Positions 46,964 through 54,073 of a DNA stretch of 64,000 bases are shown here, one piece after another. The notes beneath the pieces were generated by a model. It made no database searches, was not told the origin of the DNA, and saw nothing but the letters and a program-made list of their open reading frames with translations. Every line of letters begins with the position of its first letter. Within the stretch, counting starts at the first letter, position 1. A program made the position numbers and the translations under genes. The DNA is taken from positions 186,001 through 250,000 of the forward strand of contig NZ_JBHTIH010000007.1 of the NCBI RefSeq assembly GCF_042677045.1, given 5' to 3'. The DNA is from Lysobacter_K koreensis. Lineage in GTDB: Bacteria > Pseudomonadota > Gammaproteobacteria > Xanthomonadales > Xanthomonadaceae.

Positions 46964-47419
46964 ATGAGCGACATGACAGTGAAGGACATGACAGGGAAAG
47001 CGCCTTGGCACCTGTGGCTGGTCGGCGTGATCGCGGTGCTGTTCAACGCCATCGGGGCATTCGATTTCGTGATGTACATGACCCAGGGCAGCAGTTACCT
47101 CGCCAGCGCGGGCATGAAGCCGGCACAGATCGCCCACTATGAGGCGATGCCGACGTGGATGACCGCGGTGTGGGCGGTCGGCGTGTGGGGCGCGATGCTG
47201 GCGTCGGTACTGTTGCTGTTGCGCAACCAGCTGGCCTATCCGGTCTTCGCCACCTCGCTGGCGGCGTTCCTAGTCAGCCTGCTCTACACCTATGTGCTGA
47301 CCGATGGCGGCGCCATCATGGGCGGGCAGATGATGGCCACGAACGGGGTGATCGCGGCGCTGCTCGGGCTGTTGTTGTGGTATTCGCGTGCCATGGCGAG
47401 CAGGCACGTGTTGCGCTGA
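46964..47419 (+). CDS. Four-helix membrane protein, unknown
   Basis: A 151-residue protein with four predicted helices. It opens with a short polar segment and Pro-Trp-His-Leu-Trp-Leu-Val-Gly-Val, and carries Ala-Phe-Asp-Phe-Val-Met-Tyr in the first helix and Pro-Thr-Trp-Met-Thr-Ala-Val-Trp-Ala before the second. The pattern is common in hypothetical proteins encoded beside VOC/DUF4199 genes. Function is unknown. CTGGGAGAG provides a ribosome site seven bases before the ATG. Confidence 0.8.
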   Translation: MSDMTVKDMTGKAPWHLWLVGVIAVLFNAIGAFDFVMYMTQGSSYLASAGMKPAQIAHYEAMPTWMTAVWAVGVWGAMLASVLLLLRNQLAYPVFATSLAAFLVSLLYTYVLTDGGAIMGGQMMATNGVIAALLGLLLWYSRAMASRHVLR

Positions 47420-47626
47420 GCGGAACGCGGGCCTCGCACCCGGCGAACCGCATCGCCGTAGGCGGCTTCGTGTGAACCGGGACTGGGGAACGAGGTTCCT
47501 TCATCCCGGACCGCGGAAATGAACTTGACGCGTTTCCGGCATCAATGAATCCGGACCGGATCGCGATGACGCCGCGATTCCGGCCAACGCGGTGCGGTGC
47601 ACGCGCCGCACGCGCTCAACCGCGGC

Positions 47627-48277
47627 CTATTGGCCGGCGCGGAACGGATAGCTCGCAAAAATCGCCGCGACCGTCGCGCTGGCCTGGGCCTGGCGATTCT
47701 GCCGCTGCCGGGTGGGGACGCGTTCGACGGCCATGCCCTCCCACACCACCTGCTGGCGGCGGGCGTCGACGATGTCGATCCTGAGCGTGCCTTCGAGGTA
47801 CTGGTCGACGTAGGTGTCGTAGCCCCAGCCGTCGTAGCCCCAGCCGCCATACCCACCCCAGCCACCCCAACCGCCGTGGCGGCCGTAGCCGCCCCACGGA
47901 CCCCAGCCGCCCCAGCCGCCGTAACGGCCGTAGCCACCGTAGGGGCCCCACGGATGGAACATCGGCCCCGGCATCTGGCTGATGCGGGTCTTCTGCGCCA
48001 GCTGGGTACTGAAGTTGACCTGCAGGTCCGGATCGGCCGCGGCATAGGCGTAGCCGCGCGCGTCCATCTCGCGGCGCACCGCCGCTTTCACGGCCTGGGT
48101 GGCCAGCGATTCGTAGCCGGCGGGGTCGCTGCCGACTTTTTCGAGGAACGCGTAGCTGCGATAGGCGCTGAAGTTCGCGCTGCGATCGTAGTCGGCGATC
48201 ACCGCCGGCCCGCTCGCGCAGCCGGCCGCCACGACGGCGATCAACACCAGCACCCACATGCGCGCAAGGGATTTCAC
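47627..48277 (-). CDS. DUF4136 lipoprotein with Gly/Trp/Tyr-rich insert
   Basis: A 216-residue exported protein. The lipobox is Val-Ala-Ala-Gly-Cys (about residue 19). The DUF4136 pattern follows: Asp-Tyr-Asp-Arg-Ser-Ala-Asn-Phe-Ser-Ala-Tyr-Arg-Ser-Tyr-Ala-Phe, and later Gln-Tyr-Leu-Glu-Gly-Thr-Leu-Arg-Ile-Asp-Ile-Val-Asp. Residues about 100-150 are a run of Gly-Gly-Tyr/Trp-Gly units, an unusually repetitive insert. The GTG start is fixed by a perfect AGGAGG six bases upstream (48284-48289). Confidence 0.9.
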   Translation of the reverse strand: MKSLARMWVLVLIAVVAAGCASGPAVIADYDRSANFSAYRSYAFLEKVGSDPAGYESLATQAVKAAVRREMDARGYAYAAADPDLQVNFSTQLAQKTRISQMPGPMFHPWGPYGGYGRYGGWGGWGPWGGYGRHGGWGGWGGYGGWGYDGWGYDTYVDQYLEGTLRIDIVDARRQQVVWEGMAVERVPTRQRQNRQAQASATVAAIFASYPFRAGQ

Positions 48278-48523
48278 TTTCGACCTCCTGTGGCCGGCGC
48301 CGCGTGTCCAGCGGATGCAAGGCCCCTGCACCACAGCCTGGTGCAGAGTCCCGGGATTCGCCCGGGCGCGCACGGGTCTCGGATTCCCGTGCGCTTGCTG
48401 TGGGGAACGTCCGCTGATCGCGCCATCGGACAACCCGCGCCGGGGCCAGGGCGCGACCCGGCAGCGCCGGCGCTGGTATGAACGCGCTGCGACAGGTTCA
48501 TACTGTCGCCCCCTCCTTATGCC

Positions 48524-48802
48524 GTGGCCGCCGTGGATCCGATCAGTCTGGAAGAGTTGGCGCTGCTGGAGGTCCTGGTGGAAATCGACCACGCGTCAAA
48601 AGCGGTGCAAACCAAGGCCTTGCAGGCGCGTCTGGCCGATGCAGGCCTGGTCGAGGCCGGCGACGATGGCGAACTCAAGCTGACCGATGCCGGGATCGAG
48701 CGCTGCAAGTCGCTGCACCACCGCGTGCGTGCCGACAGGGAAGCGGCGGAAGTGCTGAAGGAACGCGAGCAGTCCGGCGAAGCGGCGCCGACCGGCGAGT
48801 AA
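48524..48802 (+). CDS. Small conserved hypothetical protein
   Basis: A 92-residue protein: a helical segment Ser-Leu-Glu-Glu-Leu-Ala-Leu-Leu-Glu-Val-Leu-Val-Glu, a possible winged-helix-like Leu-Gln-Ala-Arg-Leu-Ala-Asp-Ala-Gly-Leu-Val-Glu with Leu-Lys-Leu-Thr-Asp-Ala-Gly, and an acidic tail. The Leu-Thr-Asp-Ala-Gly type segment resembles the wing of a small HTH protein, which is tentative. Both GTG codons, 48524 and 48533, are possible starts; the second gives Met-Asp-Pro-Ile-Ser. Confidence 0.6.
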   Translation: MAAVDPISLEELALLEVLVEIDHASKAVQTKALQARLADAGLVEAGDDGELKLTDAGIERCKSLHHRVRADREAAEVLKEREQSGEAAPTGE

Positions 48803-48842
48803 GGCGCACGCGTTTTTTTCCGCGCGCGCCCGGCGCGCAGGC

Positions 48843-49688
48843 TTACTGCGGTTTCCGCCCGGCGCGTGCGCGCGCGACCATCACCGGCTTGCGCGGCGCC
48901 TCCGCGTCGCGCGCGGCCATGTCGCGGACACGGGCGCCGGCCTCGCGCAGCAGGGTCGGCAGGGTGTGGGTTTCGGGCAGGTGCTTCCAGTATTTCTGCG
49001 GCATTTCCTGGCGCATCATCCGCGGGTTCAGGCGTGCGGGGTTGAAGATGTTGGCGTAGTAGACGCGCCATAACGCCTCGCGCGCATCGATCGGCGGCGC
49101 CTCGTCCGGTCGTGCGCCGCCACCGAACGCGAGCGCACCGCCGTCCCAGCGCGCGCTGCGGTACGGGGTCAGGATCGCCCAGCGCATGCTGGCGAAGCGG
49201 CGCGCGAAGAACGGCGCCACCAGGTCGAGGATGTGGTGCTCGGGCTCGAACCAGGCGACGAACTCGTCCGCCGCGCCGAGGACCTCGCGGAAGCGCACGA
49301 ACGCCTTCATCTTGTGCAGGTCGCGGCGCACCGGCTTGTCGAGTCCGCCGGCGCGGTGCACGTCCGCGTCCAGGCCGTGCGACAGCAGCCGCGGCTCACC
49401 GTGGGCCATCCGCCACAGCAGGCGGTACAGCAGGCCGTGGCGCTGCGGATCGCGGTGGGCGAGCACACGCGCGGCCAACGCCAGGAACTCGCGCGGCACC
49501 GCCGGCGCATCGCGCAGTGGCGGCAGCGCGGTCACCGGCGCGCCGCCGAACAGGCCCGCGTCGGATGCGTCCGTCCACGACAGCCGTGCCGGCTCGATGC
49601 CCGCGCGCAACGCCGCGCGCGCCTGAGTCCGCCAGGCCTCCAGGTCCCACGGCGGATCGACCGTGGCCAGGTGCAGGTCGCCGGCCAC
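48843..49688 (-). CDS. TIGR03915-type putative DNA metabolism protein (radical-SAM partner)
   Basis: A 281-residue protein that resembles the partner always found next to TIGR03916-type radical SAM genes. Visible blocks are Asp-Pro-Pro-Trp-Asp-Leu-Glu-Ala-Trp-Arg, Lys-Met-Lys-Ala-Phe-Val-Arg-Phe-Arg, Trp-Phe-Glu-Pro-Glu-His-His-Ile, Met-Arg-Trp-Ala-Ile-Leu-Thr-Pro and Tyr-Trp-Lys-His-Leu-Pro-Glu. In other genomes it is fused to a uracil-DNA-glycosylase-like domain, which is missing here. The GTG start lies two bases after the end of the upstream gene; a TTG at 49694 would overlap it. Its role is presumed DNA repair. Confidence 0.85.
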   Translation of the reverse strand: MAGDLHLATVDPPWDLEAWRTQARAALRAGIEPARLSWTDASDAGLFGGAPVTALPPLRDAPAVPREFLALAARVLAHRDPQRHGLLYRLLWRMAHGEPRLLSHGLDADVHRAGGLDKPVRRDLHKMKAFVRFREVLGAADEFVAWFEPEHHILDLVAPFFARRFASMRWAILTPYRSARWDGGALAFGGGARPDEAPPIDAREALWRVYYANIFNPARLNPRMMRQEMPQKYWKHLPETHTLPTLLREAGARVRDMAARDAEAPRKPVMVARARAGRKPQ

Positions 49689-49690
49689 GG

Positions 49691-50950
49691 TCAACCGAAC
49701 AGGTCGGCCTGGCGCGGCGGCGGCGCCAGCCGCGCGCGCAGCGCGTCGGGGCGGTCGAGCGCGTCGCGCGGGTGGTGGTCGAGCAGCTGCACGAACGGCA
49801 GCAGCTTGGCCAGCGGCGCCCGCAGCCGCGCCAGGTCGCCCAGGCGCAGCGCCGCGTGCCGGCGCGACGCGAGCACGCGCTTGACGTTGCGCGTGCCCAG
49901 GCCGGGCACGCGCAGCAGGTGCTCGCGCGGCGCGCGGTTGAGGTCGACCGGGAAGAACTCCGGGTGGCGCAGCGCCCACGCGAGCTTCGGGTCGATCTCC
50001 AGGTCGAGCATCGTCGCGCTGCCGTCGGCGCCGCGCGGCGCGATCTCGTCGACGCCGAACTCGTAGAAGCGCAGCAGCCAGTCGGCCTGGTAGAGCCGGT
50101 GCTCGCGCAGCAAGGGCGGCGCCTTCAGCGGCAGCGCCGCCGACGCGTCCGGGATCGGACTGAACGCCGAGTAGTAGACGCGGCGCATGCGGTAGCCGTC
50201 GTACAGCGCGACGGAGCTGTCGAGCACCGCGCGGTCGTCGGCGCCGTCGGCGCCGACGATCATCTGCGTGCTCTGCCCGGCCTGCGCGAACGCCGGCGGC
50301 GCGCGGCCCTTGCGCTTGCGTGCGGTCTTGCGGTCCTGCTTGGACTCGTCGATGCGCCAGCGCAGTTCGCCCATCGCATCGCGGATGCCGGCCGCGCTTT
50401 TCTGCGGCGCCAGCGCTTGCAGGCCGGCGTCGGTCGGCAGCTCGACGTTGATGCTGAGCCGGTCGGCGTAGCGGCCGGCGGCGGCCAGCAGCTCCGGCGA
50501 CGCCTCGGGAATGGTCTTGAGGTGGATGTAGCCGCGGAACTGGTGGTCCTCGCGCAGGCTGCGCGCGACCTCGACCAGCTGCTCCATCGTGTAGTCGCCG
50601 CTGCGGATGATGCCGCTGGAAAGGAACAGGCCCTCGATGTAGTTGCGCTTGTAGAAGTCCAGCGTCAGCCGCACCACCTCGTCGGTGGCGAAGCGCGCGC
50701 GGCGCACGTTGCTCGACACCCGGTTGACGCAGTACACGCAGTCGTAGATGCAGAAGTTGGTCAGCAGGATCTTCAGCAGCGACACGCAGCGCCCGTCGGG
50801 CGTGTACGAGTGGCAGATGCCCATGCCGCCGGTGCTGCCGACGCCGCCGCCCTTGCCCAGCGAATCGCGCTTGCCGGCGCCACTGGACGCGCACGACGCG
50901 TCGTACTTGGCGGCATCGGCCAGCACCGCGAGTTTGTCCAGCAGCTGCAT
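49691..50950 (-). CDS. Radical SAM protein, putative DNA modification/repair (TIGR03916 type)
   Basis: A 419-residue enzyme. The iron-sulfur cluster motif is Cys67-x-x-x-Cys71-x-x-Cys74 (Cys-Ile-Tyr-Asp-Cys-Val-Tyr-Cys), preceded by the family block Asp-Ala-Ala-Lys-Tyr-Asp-Ala-Ser-Cys-Ala-Ser-Ser-Gly. The C-terminal helix-hairpin-helix Arg-Val-Pro-Gly-Leu-Gly-Thr-Arg-Asn-Val fits DNA binding. It is expected to cleave S-adenosylmethionine and act on a nucleic-acid lesion or base, but the reaction is not known. Translationally coupled to the TIGR03915 gene. The ATG at 50950 is preferred over one 12 codons earlier. Confidence 0.92.
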   Translation of the reverse strand: MQLLDKLAVLADAAKYDASCASSGAGKRDSLGKGGGVGSTGGMGICHSYTPDGRCVSLLKILLTNFCIYDCVYCVNRVSSNVRRARFATDEVVRLTLDFYKRNYIEGLFLSSGIIRSGDYTMEQLVEVARSLREDHQFRGYIHLKTIPEASPELLAAAGRYADRLSINVELPTDAGLQALAPQKSAAGIRDAMGELRWRIDESKQDRKTARKRKGRAPPAFAQAGQSTQMIVGADGADDRAVLDSSVALYDGYRMRRVYYSAFSPIPDASAALPLKAPPLLREHRLYQADWLLRFYEFGVDEIAPRGADGSATMLDLEIDPKLAWALRHPEFFPVDLNRAPREHLLRVPGLGTRNVKRVLASRRHAALRLGDLARLRAPLAKLLPFVQLLDHHPRDALDRPDALRARLAPPPRQADLFG

Positions 50951-51143
50951 CGCGGTCGGCCGAACGGGGGGCGGCCATTCGCCCATGCGCGCGTCTCAAC
51001 CGATGAGACGCGCGCGCCCCCGTGTTGTTCAGGGTCGTTCAGCCATCGCGACCGCCGCGCGTCCCGGCGCTCGCCGATGGCCTGCGGGTGCGGGCCGATG
51101 CGTTACCGTCCGCACGCAAGACCCCCTTGTTGCGGAGCGGATC

Positions 51144-51941
51144 ATGGCCATCACGCGTGCCAACCAGAACGCCCGAGCCATCACGGCCGCGCGGCCACCC
51201 TGGCGTTTGTTGCAGTGGCTGATGCTGGTCTGGGTCGCGCTGCTCGCCGGCTGCGCGGCCGGCGGCGATCCTTCCCAGCCGATTCCGACCAGCCTCATTT
51301 CGGCGCCGCAGCCACCGCAACGGCTGATGGTGGTGCTGCCCGGGCGCGCCGACGACCTGCGCGCGCTGCAGCGCAGCGGCGTGGTGGAAGCGATCCAGCG
51401 CAGCTGGCCCGACACCGACGTGGTGCTCGCCGAGCTGACCTTGCCGTACTACCTGGACGGCACGGCGAGCCGGCGCCTGCACGAGCAGGTGATCGCGCCG
51501 GCGCGCCAGCGCGGCTACCGCGAGATCTGGCTCAGCGGGGCCTCGATGGGCGGCATGGGCACGCTGATGTACGACCAGGCCTACCCGGGCCAGCTCGACG
51601 GCCTGGTGCTGCTGGCGCCGTTCCTGGGCGAACGCGCGATCCTGCAGGAAGTCGCCGGCGCCGGTGGCGTTGCCGGCTGGGATGCCGGCCCCGCGCAGGC
51701 GGTCACGCGCGACACCTGGCAACACGAACTCTGGCGCCACGTGCAGGGCCTGTCCCGCGACCCGGCGCGCGCGCGCCGGGTGTGGCTGGCTTACGGCGAC
51801 CACGACAAGCTGCGCAAGGCGATGCCGCTGCTGACCCCGGCCCTGCGCCCCGAGCAGGTGCTGGTGCGGCCCGGCGGGCACAGCTGGCGCGTGTGGTCGC
51901 CGGCGTTGGGCGACGTGCTGGAGGCCGCCGACCCGCAGTAG
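51144..51941 (+). CDS. Alpha/beta hydrolase lipoprotein
   Basis: A 265-residue exported protein with a lipobox (Leu-Leu-Ala-Gly-Cys near residue 36). The alpha/beta hydrolase core shows Val-Val-Leu-Pro-Gly-Arg, Gly-Ala-Ser-Met-Gly-Gly (nucleophile Ser), Tyr-Gly-Asp-His-Asp-Lys (Asp) and Gly-Gly-His-Ser-Trp (His). The substrate is likely an ester or lipid, unproven. It is divergent from the radical SAM gene. The N-terminus before the hydrophobic stretch is long and basic. Confidence 0.85.
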   Translation: MAITRANQNARAITAARPPWRLLQWLMLVWVALLAGCAAGGDPSQPIPTSLISAPQPPQRLMVVLPGRADDLRALQRSGVVEAIQRSWPDTDVVLAELTLPYYLDGTASRRLHEQVIAPARQRGYREIWLSGASMGGMGTLMYDQAYPGQLDGLVLLAPFLGERAILQEVAGAGGVAGWDAGPAQAVTRDTWQHELWRHVQGLSRDPARARRVWLAYGDHDKLRKAMPLLTPALRPEQVLVRPGGHSWRVWSPALGDVLEAADPQ

Positions 51942-52018
51942 CGGCGCGGCGGCCACGGCCCGGCGCTGCCCGGCGCCATCGTGGCGATCACCGCTAAAAG
52001 CGCGTCGCTGACCGTGGC

Positions 52019-52237
52019 CTAGCGTGGCTCGCGCCCCGACCCCGGGTCCACCATGCCCCGCGGCACGTGGCGCGCCGCCCACATGTTGTCGACCAGGTTC
52101 GGATAGCGACGGCCCGCCTGCGCCGCGCGCGTGCGCGCCGCCTCCACCTGTTGCGCGCTCAGCGGCCGCGACTTGCCCGGCGGGGGCTTGCGCTTCCACG
52201 GCGGCAGGCTGGCCGGATCGACAGGCTTGTGCGGCAT
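52019..52237 (-). CDS. Small conserved hypothetical protein
   Basis: A 72-residue, basic protein: Pro-His-Lys-Pro-Val-Asp-Pro start, Leu-Pro-Pro-Trp-Lys-Arg-Lys, and a C-terminal Gly-Arg-Arg-Tyr-Pro-Asn-Leu-Val-Asp-Asn-Met-Trp-Ala-Ala. The Tyr-Pro-Asn-Leu-Val-Asp-Asn-Met end is a conserved-looking tag of small hypothetical proteins in this bacterial group. Function unknown. The alternative longer frame begins with a non-conserved stretch and is not used. Confidence 0.6.
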   Translation of the reverse strand: MPHKPVDPASLPPWKRKPPPGKSRPLSAQQVEAARTRAAQAGRRYPNLVDNMWAARHVPRGMVDPGSGREPR

Positions 52238-52343
52238 GCGGCGATGGTAGCGCGCCGACCTTGCCCGCTTCTTGATGCCCGAAGAGCCCGCGCGGGCGCA
52301 ACGTGCCAATCCCGGGTTGTGCCGTCATCGGCGGCACACGACT

Positions 52344-52365
52344 GTAGGGCGGGTTTCAACCCGCC
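52344..52365. repeat. Single unit of GTAGGGCGGG repeat family
   Basis: GTAGGGCGGG followed by TTTCAACCCGCC, the same hairpin unit seen at 44046 and 55194, here without a paired reverse arm. It lies in the 207-base gap between two small genes; no other feature was found in that gap. Confidence 0.8.
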
Positions 52366-52444
52366 AGCGATCGGGCGCAGCGGCCGCGGCCACCGGCGTG
52401 ACCTCACCGCGCGCGGATCCGCGGCGGCAAGCCTGCGGGAGCTC

Positions 52445-52735
52445 TCAGCGCAGGTCGGGGACGGGCGGCGCCTTCGGGTCCGCGATCGCCAGGTCCACCA
52501 GCTCCGCGGTCCAAAGTTCGGCGTATGCCTGCACCTGCTCGGCGATGTACTCGCTATGGCGCGTGGGCGGCGGTGCCACCGGGTCGCGGGTGCTCGCTTC
52601 CAGCAGCGCCTCCCGCCAGCTCGACAGCAGCCCCGCCGGGTTGGGATGCGTGCGTGCCAGCGCGCGCAGCGCGATGCGTTGCGCATACAGCTGCGCCTGC
52701 AACTCGCACAGCAACTCCTCGGTCTTCCTGTCCAT
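52445..52735 (-). CDS. Hypothetical protein next to hsp20
   Basis: A 96-residue helical protein: Met-Asp-Arg-Lys-Thr-Glu-Glu-Leu-Leu-Cys-Glu-Leu-Gln-Ala-Gln-Leu-Tyr-Ala-Gln-Arg, then Trp-Arg-Glu-Ala-Leu-Leu-Glu-Ala-Ser and Glu-Gln-Val-Gln-Ala-Tyr-Ala-Glu-Leu-Trp. No known domain; possibly an all-alpha partner. Codon use is normal for the region. It lies 71 bases downstream of the Hsp20 gene on the same strand, so co-transcription is likely. Confidence 0.6.
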   Translation of the reverse strand: MDRKTEELLCELQAQLYAQRIALRALARTHPNPAGLLSSWREALLEASTRDPVAPPPTRHSEYIAEQVQAYAELWTAELVDLAIADPKAPPVPDLR

Positions 52736-52806
52736 CTCGTCGCCCCCGCTTGCCGCCAACCCGTGGAATCGGCTGCCCGGCCGGGGCCGGGCAGCCGCTT
52801 GCTCGG

Positions 52807-53280
52807 TTACGAACCGAGCACCGATCCCACCTGGATGCGACGCGGGGTGGTTTCCGGCCGCTTGGGGATGGTGATCTCCAGCACGCCGTTGCGGCCGGAC
52901 GCGGTGATGCCGTCCGGGTCGGCGCTGTCGGGCAGCGCGAAGCGCCGGTGGAAGCTGCCGTGGTGCCGCTCGACGCGCGAGAAGCGTTCGGCGTCCTGCG
53001 CCTCGCCGCGCCGCTCGCCCTTGATGGTCAGCAGGCCCTTGTCCATCTGCACCTCGATGTCCTGCGGGTCGACGCCGGGGATGTCGGCATACAGCACGAA
53101 GCGGCTGGGCTCTTCCTTGATGTCGACCAGCGGGATCCACTGGCTGGTGACCACGGACGACTCGTCGGCCGACCCGTTCTGGAACAGGTTGCCTTCGAAC
53201 AGGCGATCGAAGATCTGGCGCACCGGGTCCTGCTGCAGCCCCGCGCCGGTCCACTGCGGATAACGAACCATCTTGTTCAT
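52807..53280 (-). CDS. Hsp20/alpha-crystallin small heat shock protein
   Basis: A 157-residue ATP-independent chaperone that holds unfolding proteins. The alpha-crystallin domain (about residues 45-145) shows Trp-Ile-Pro-Leu-Val-Asp-Ile-Lys-Glu-Glu, Leu-Leu-Thr-Ile-Lys-Gly-Glu-Arg, Arg-Val-Glu-Arg-His-His-Gly-Ser-Phe-His-Arg-Arg-Phe-Ala-Leu-Pro and Gly-Val-Leu-Glu-Ile-Thr-Ile-Pro-Lys. A GGGAGAC ribosome site lies before the ATG. Its C-terminal tail has Ile-Gln-Val, the usual Ile-x-Val type anchor. Confidence 0.93.
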   Translation of the reverse strand: MNKMVRYPQWTGAGLQQDPVRQIFDRLFEGNLFQNGSADESSVVTSQWIPLVDIKEEPSRFVLYADIPGVDPQDIEVQMDKGLLTIKGERRGEAQDAERFSRVERHHGSFHRRFALPDSADPDGITASGRNGVLEITIPKRPETTPRRIQVGSVLGS

Positions 53281-53493
53281 GGCAAAAGTCTCCCTATCGG
53301 TTGGGGTACGGGCGTTTGCACCGTCCGGGTAGGCAGATAGGTCATCCGCGGCCGGCTTCAAGGGCCGGCTTTTTGCGACGCACGCGGGCGTTTGGCAATT
53401 TTTCAGGGTGGTGAAAAACCGGTAAGACGCTGCGGCAGGCGCCTCGAACTCCCATGCGGCGCCATGCCTGCGGTTATGCCCCACGCGCGTTGG

Positions 53494-53541
53494 ACCAGCG
53501 CTCCAGGCGCCAAGCCGTGCGTTGCGCATGGTCCTGGAAGG
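53494..53541 (-). pseudogene. Fragment of an rlmF-like gene 3' end
   Basis: About 41 of 48 bases match the 3' end of rlmF (44143-44190). Read on the minus strand it gives Phe-Gln-Asp-His-Ala-Gln-Arg-Thr-Ala-Trp-Arg-Leu-Glu-Arg-Trp, against Phe-Leu-Asp-Pro-Ala-Gln-Arg-Ala-Ala-Trp-Cys-Leu-Glu-Arg-Trp in RlmF. Homology stops abruptly where the SRAP fragment begins. Confidence 0.6.
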
Positions 53542-53933
53542 GCCTGTTCGGCTCCACGCACGGGATCGTGGTGCGCAACGCGTTCTCCGAGAACGTCGCG
53601 CGCCACGACATGGAGCACCGCGAACTGGCGGAAGGCGAGAGCGCCGAGAACGTGATCCTCGAGTTCCGCCCGCAGCCGGTGCAGGACATGCTGGTCGCGT
53701 GCCTGTGGTCGCGCTGGGAAGCGCCCGGCGAACCGGAGCTGCTGTCGTTTGCCGCGATCACCGACGAGCCGCCCGCCGAGGTCGCCGCCGCGGGCCACGA
53801 CCGCTGCATCATCCCGATCAAGCCCGAGCACCTCGACGCCGGGTTGAACCCGGACCCGTCGAACCTCGCGGCGCTGCACGCGATCCTCGACGATCGCGAG
53901 CGGCCGTACTACGAGTACTGGATGGCGGCCTAG
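53540..53933 (+). pseudogene. C-terminal fragment of an SRAP (YedK/HMCES-like) protein
   Basis: The frame gives the last 130 residues of an SOS-response-associated peptidase-type protein: Trp-Lys-Gly-Leu-Phe-Gly-Ser-Thr-His-Gly, Glu-Phe-Arg-Pro, Phe-Ala-Ala-Ile-Thr-Asp-Glu-Pro-Pro-Ala-Glu, and His-Asp-Arg-Cys-Ile-Ile-Pro-Ile. SRAP proteins cap abasic sites in single-stranded DNA through their N-terminal Cys2, which is absent here. The frame can be read from an ATG at 53454, but residues before Trp-Lys-Gly are foreign (rlmF-like tail, other strand). It cannot form the usual cross-link. Confidence 0.75.
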
Positions 53934-53969
53934 CGCCGTCGTTCCGGGGTCTTGCGCCACCCCCCAAAA

Positions 53970-54014
53970 GGGGTCAGGTTCATTTGCCCGTGCCGGGGAA
54001 ATACACCTGATCCC
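53970..54014. repeat. Imperfect inverted repeat, GGGGTCAGGT type
   Basis: GGGGTCAGGTTCATTTGCCC (53970-53989) pairs imperfectly with the reverse copy at 53995-54014. This GGGGTCAG type of palindrome often accompanies REP-associated tyrosine transposases, though no transposase gene is in the window. It lies after the SRAP fragment and before the Old Yellow Enzyme gene. Confidence 0.6.
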
Positions 54015-54073
54015 GGCACTTCGATCGGCCCCTGACCGCGCAGCGGCCCCACCCAACAGAAGGCGAACGTCCC

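Noticed and set aside
48843..50999. One 718-codon frame that would fuse the two DNA-metabolism proteins
   Set aside because: Upstream of 49694 it is only the out-of-frame shadow of the radical SAM gene, whose motifs (Cys67, Cys71, Cys74) lie in the other frame.
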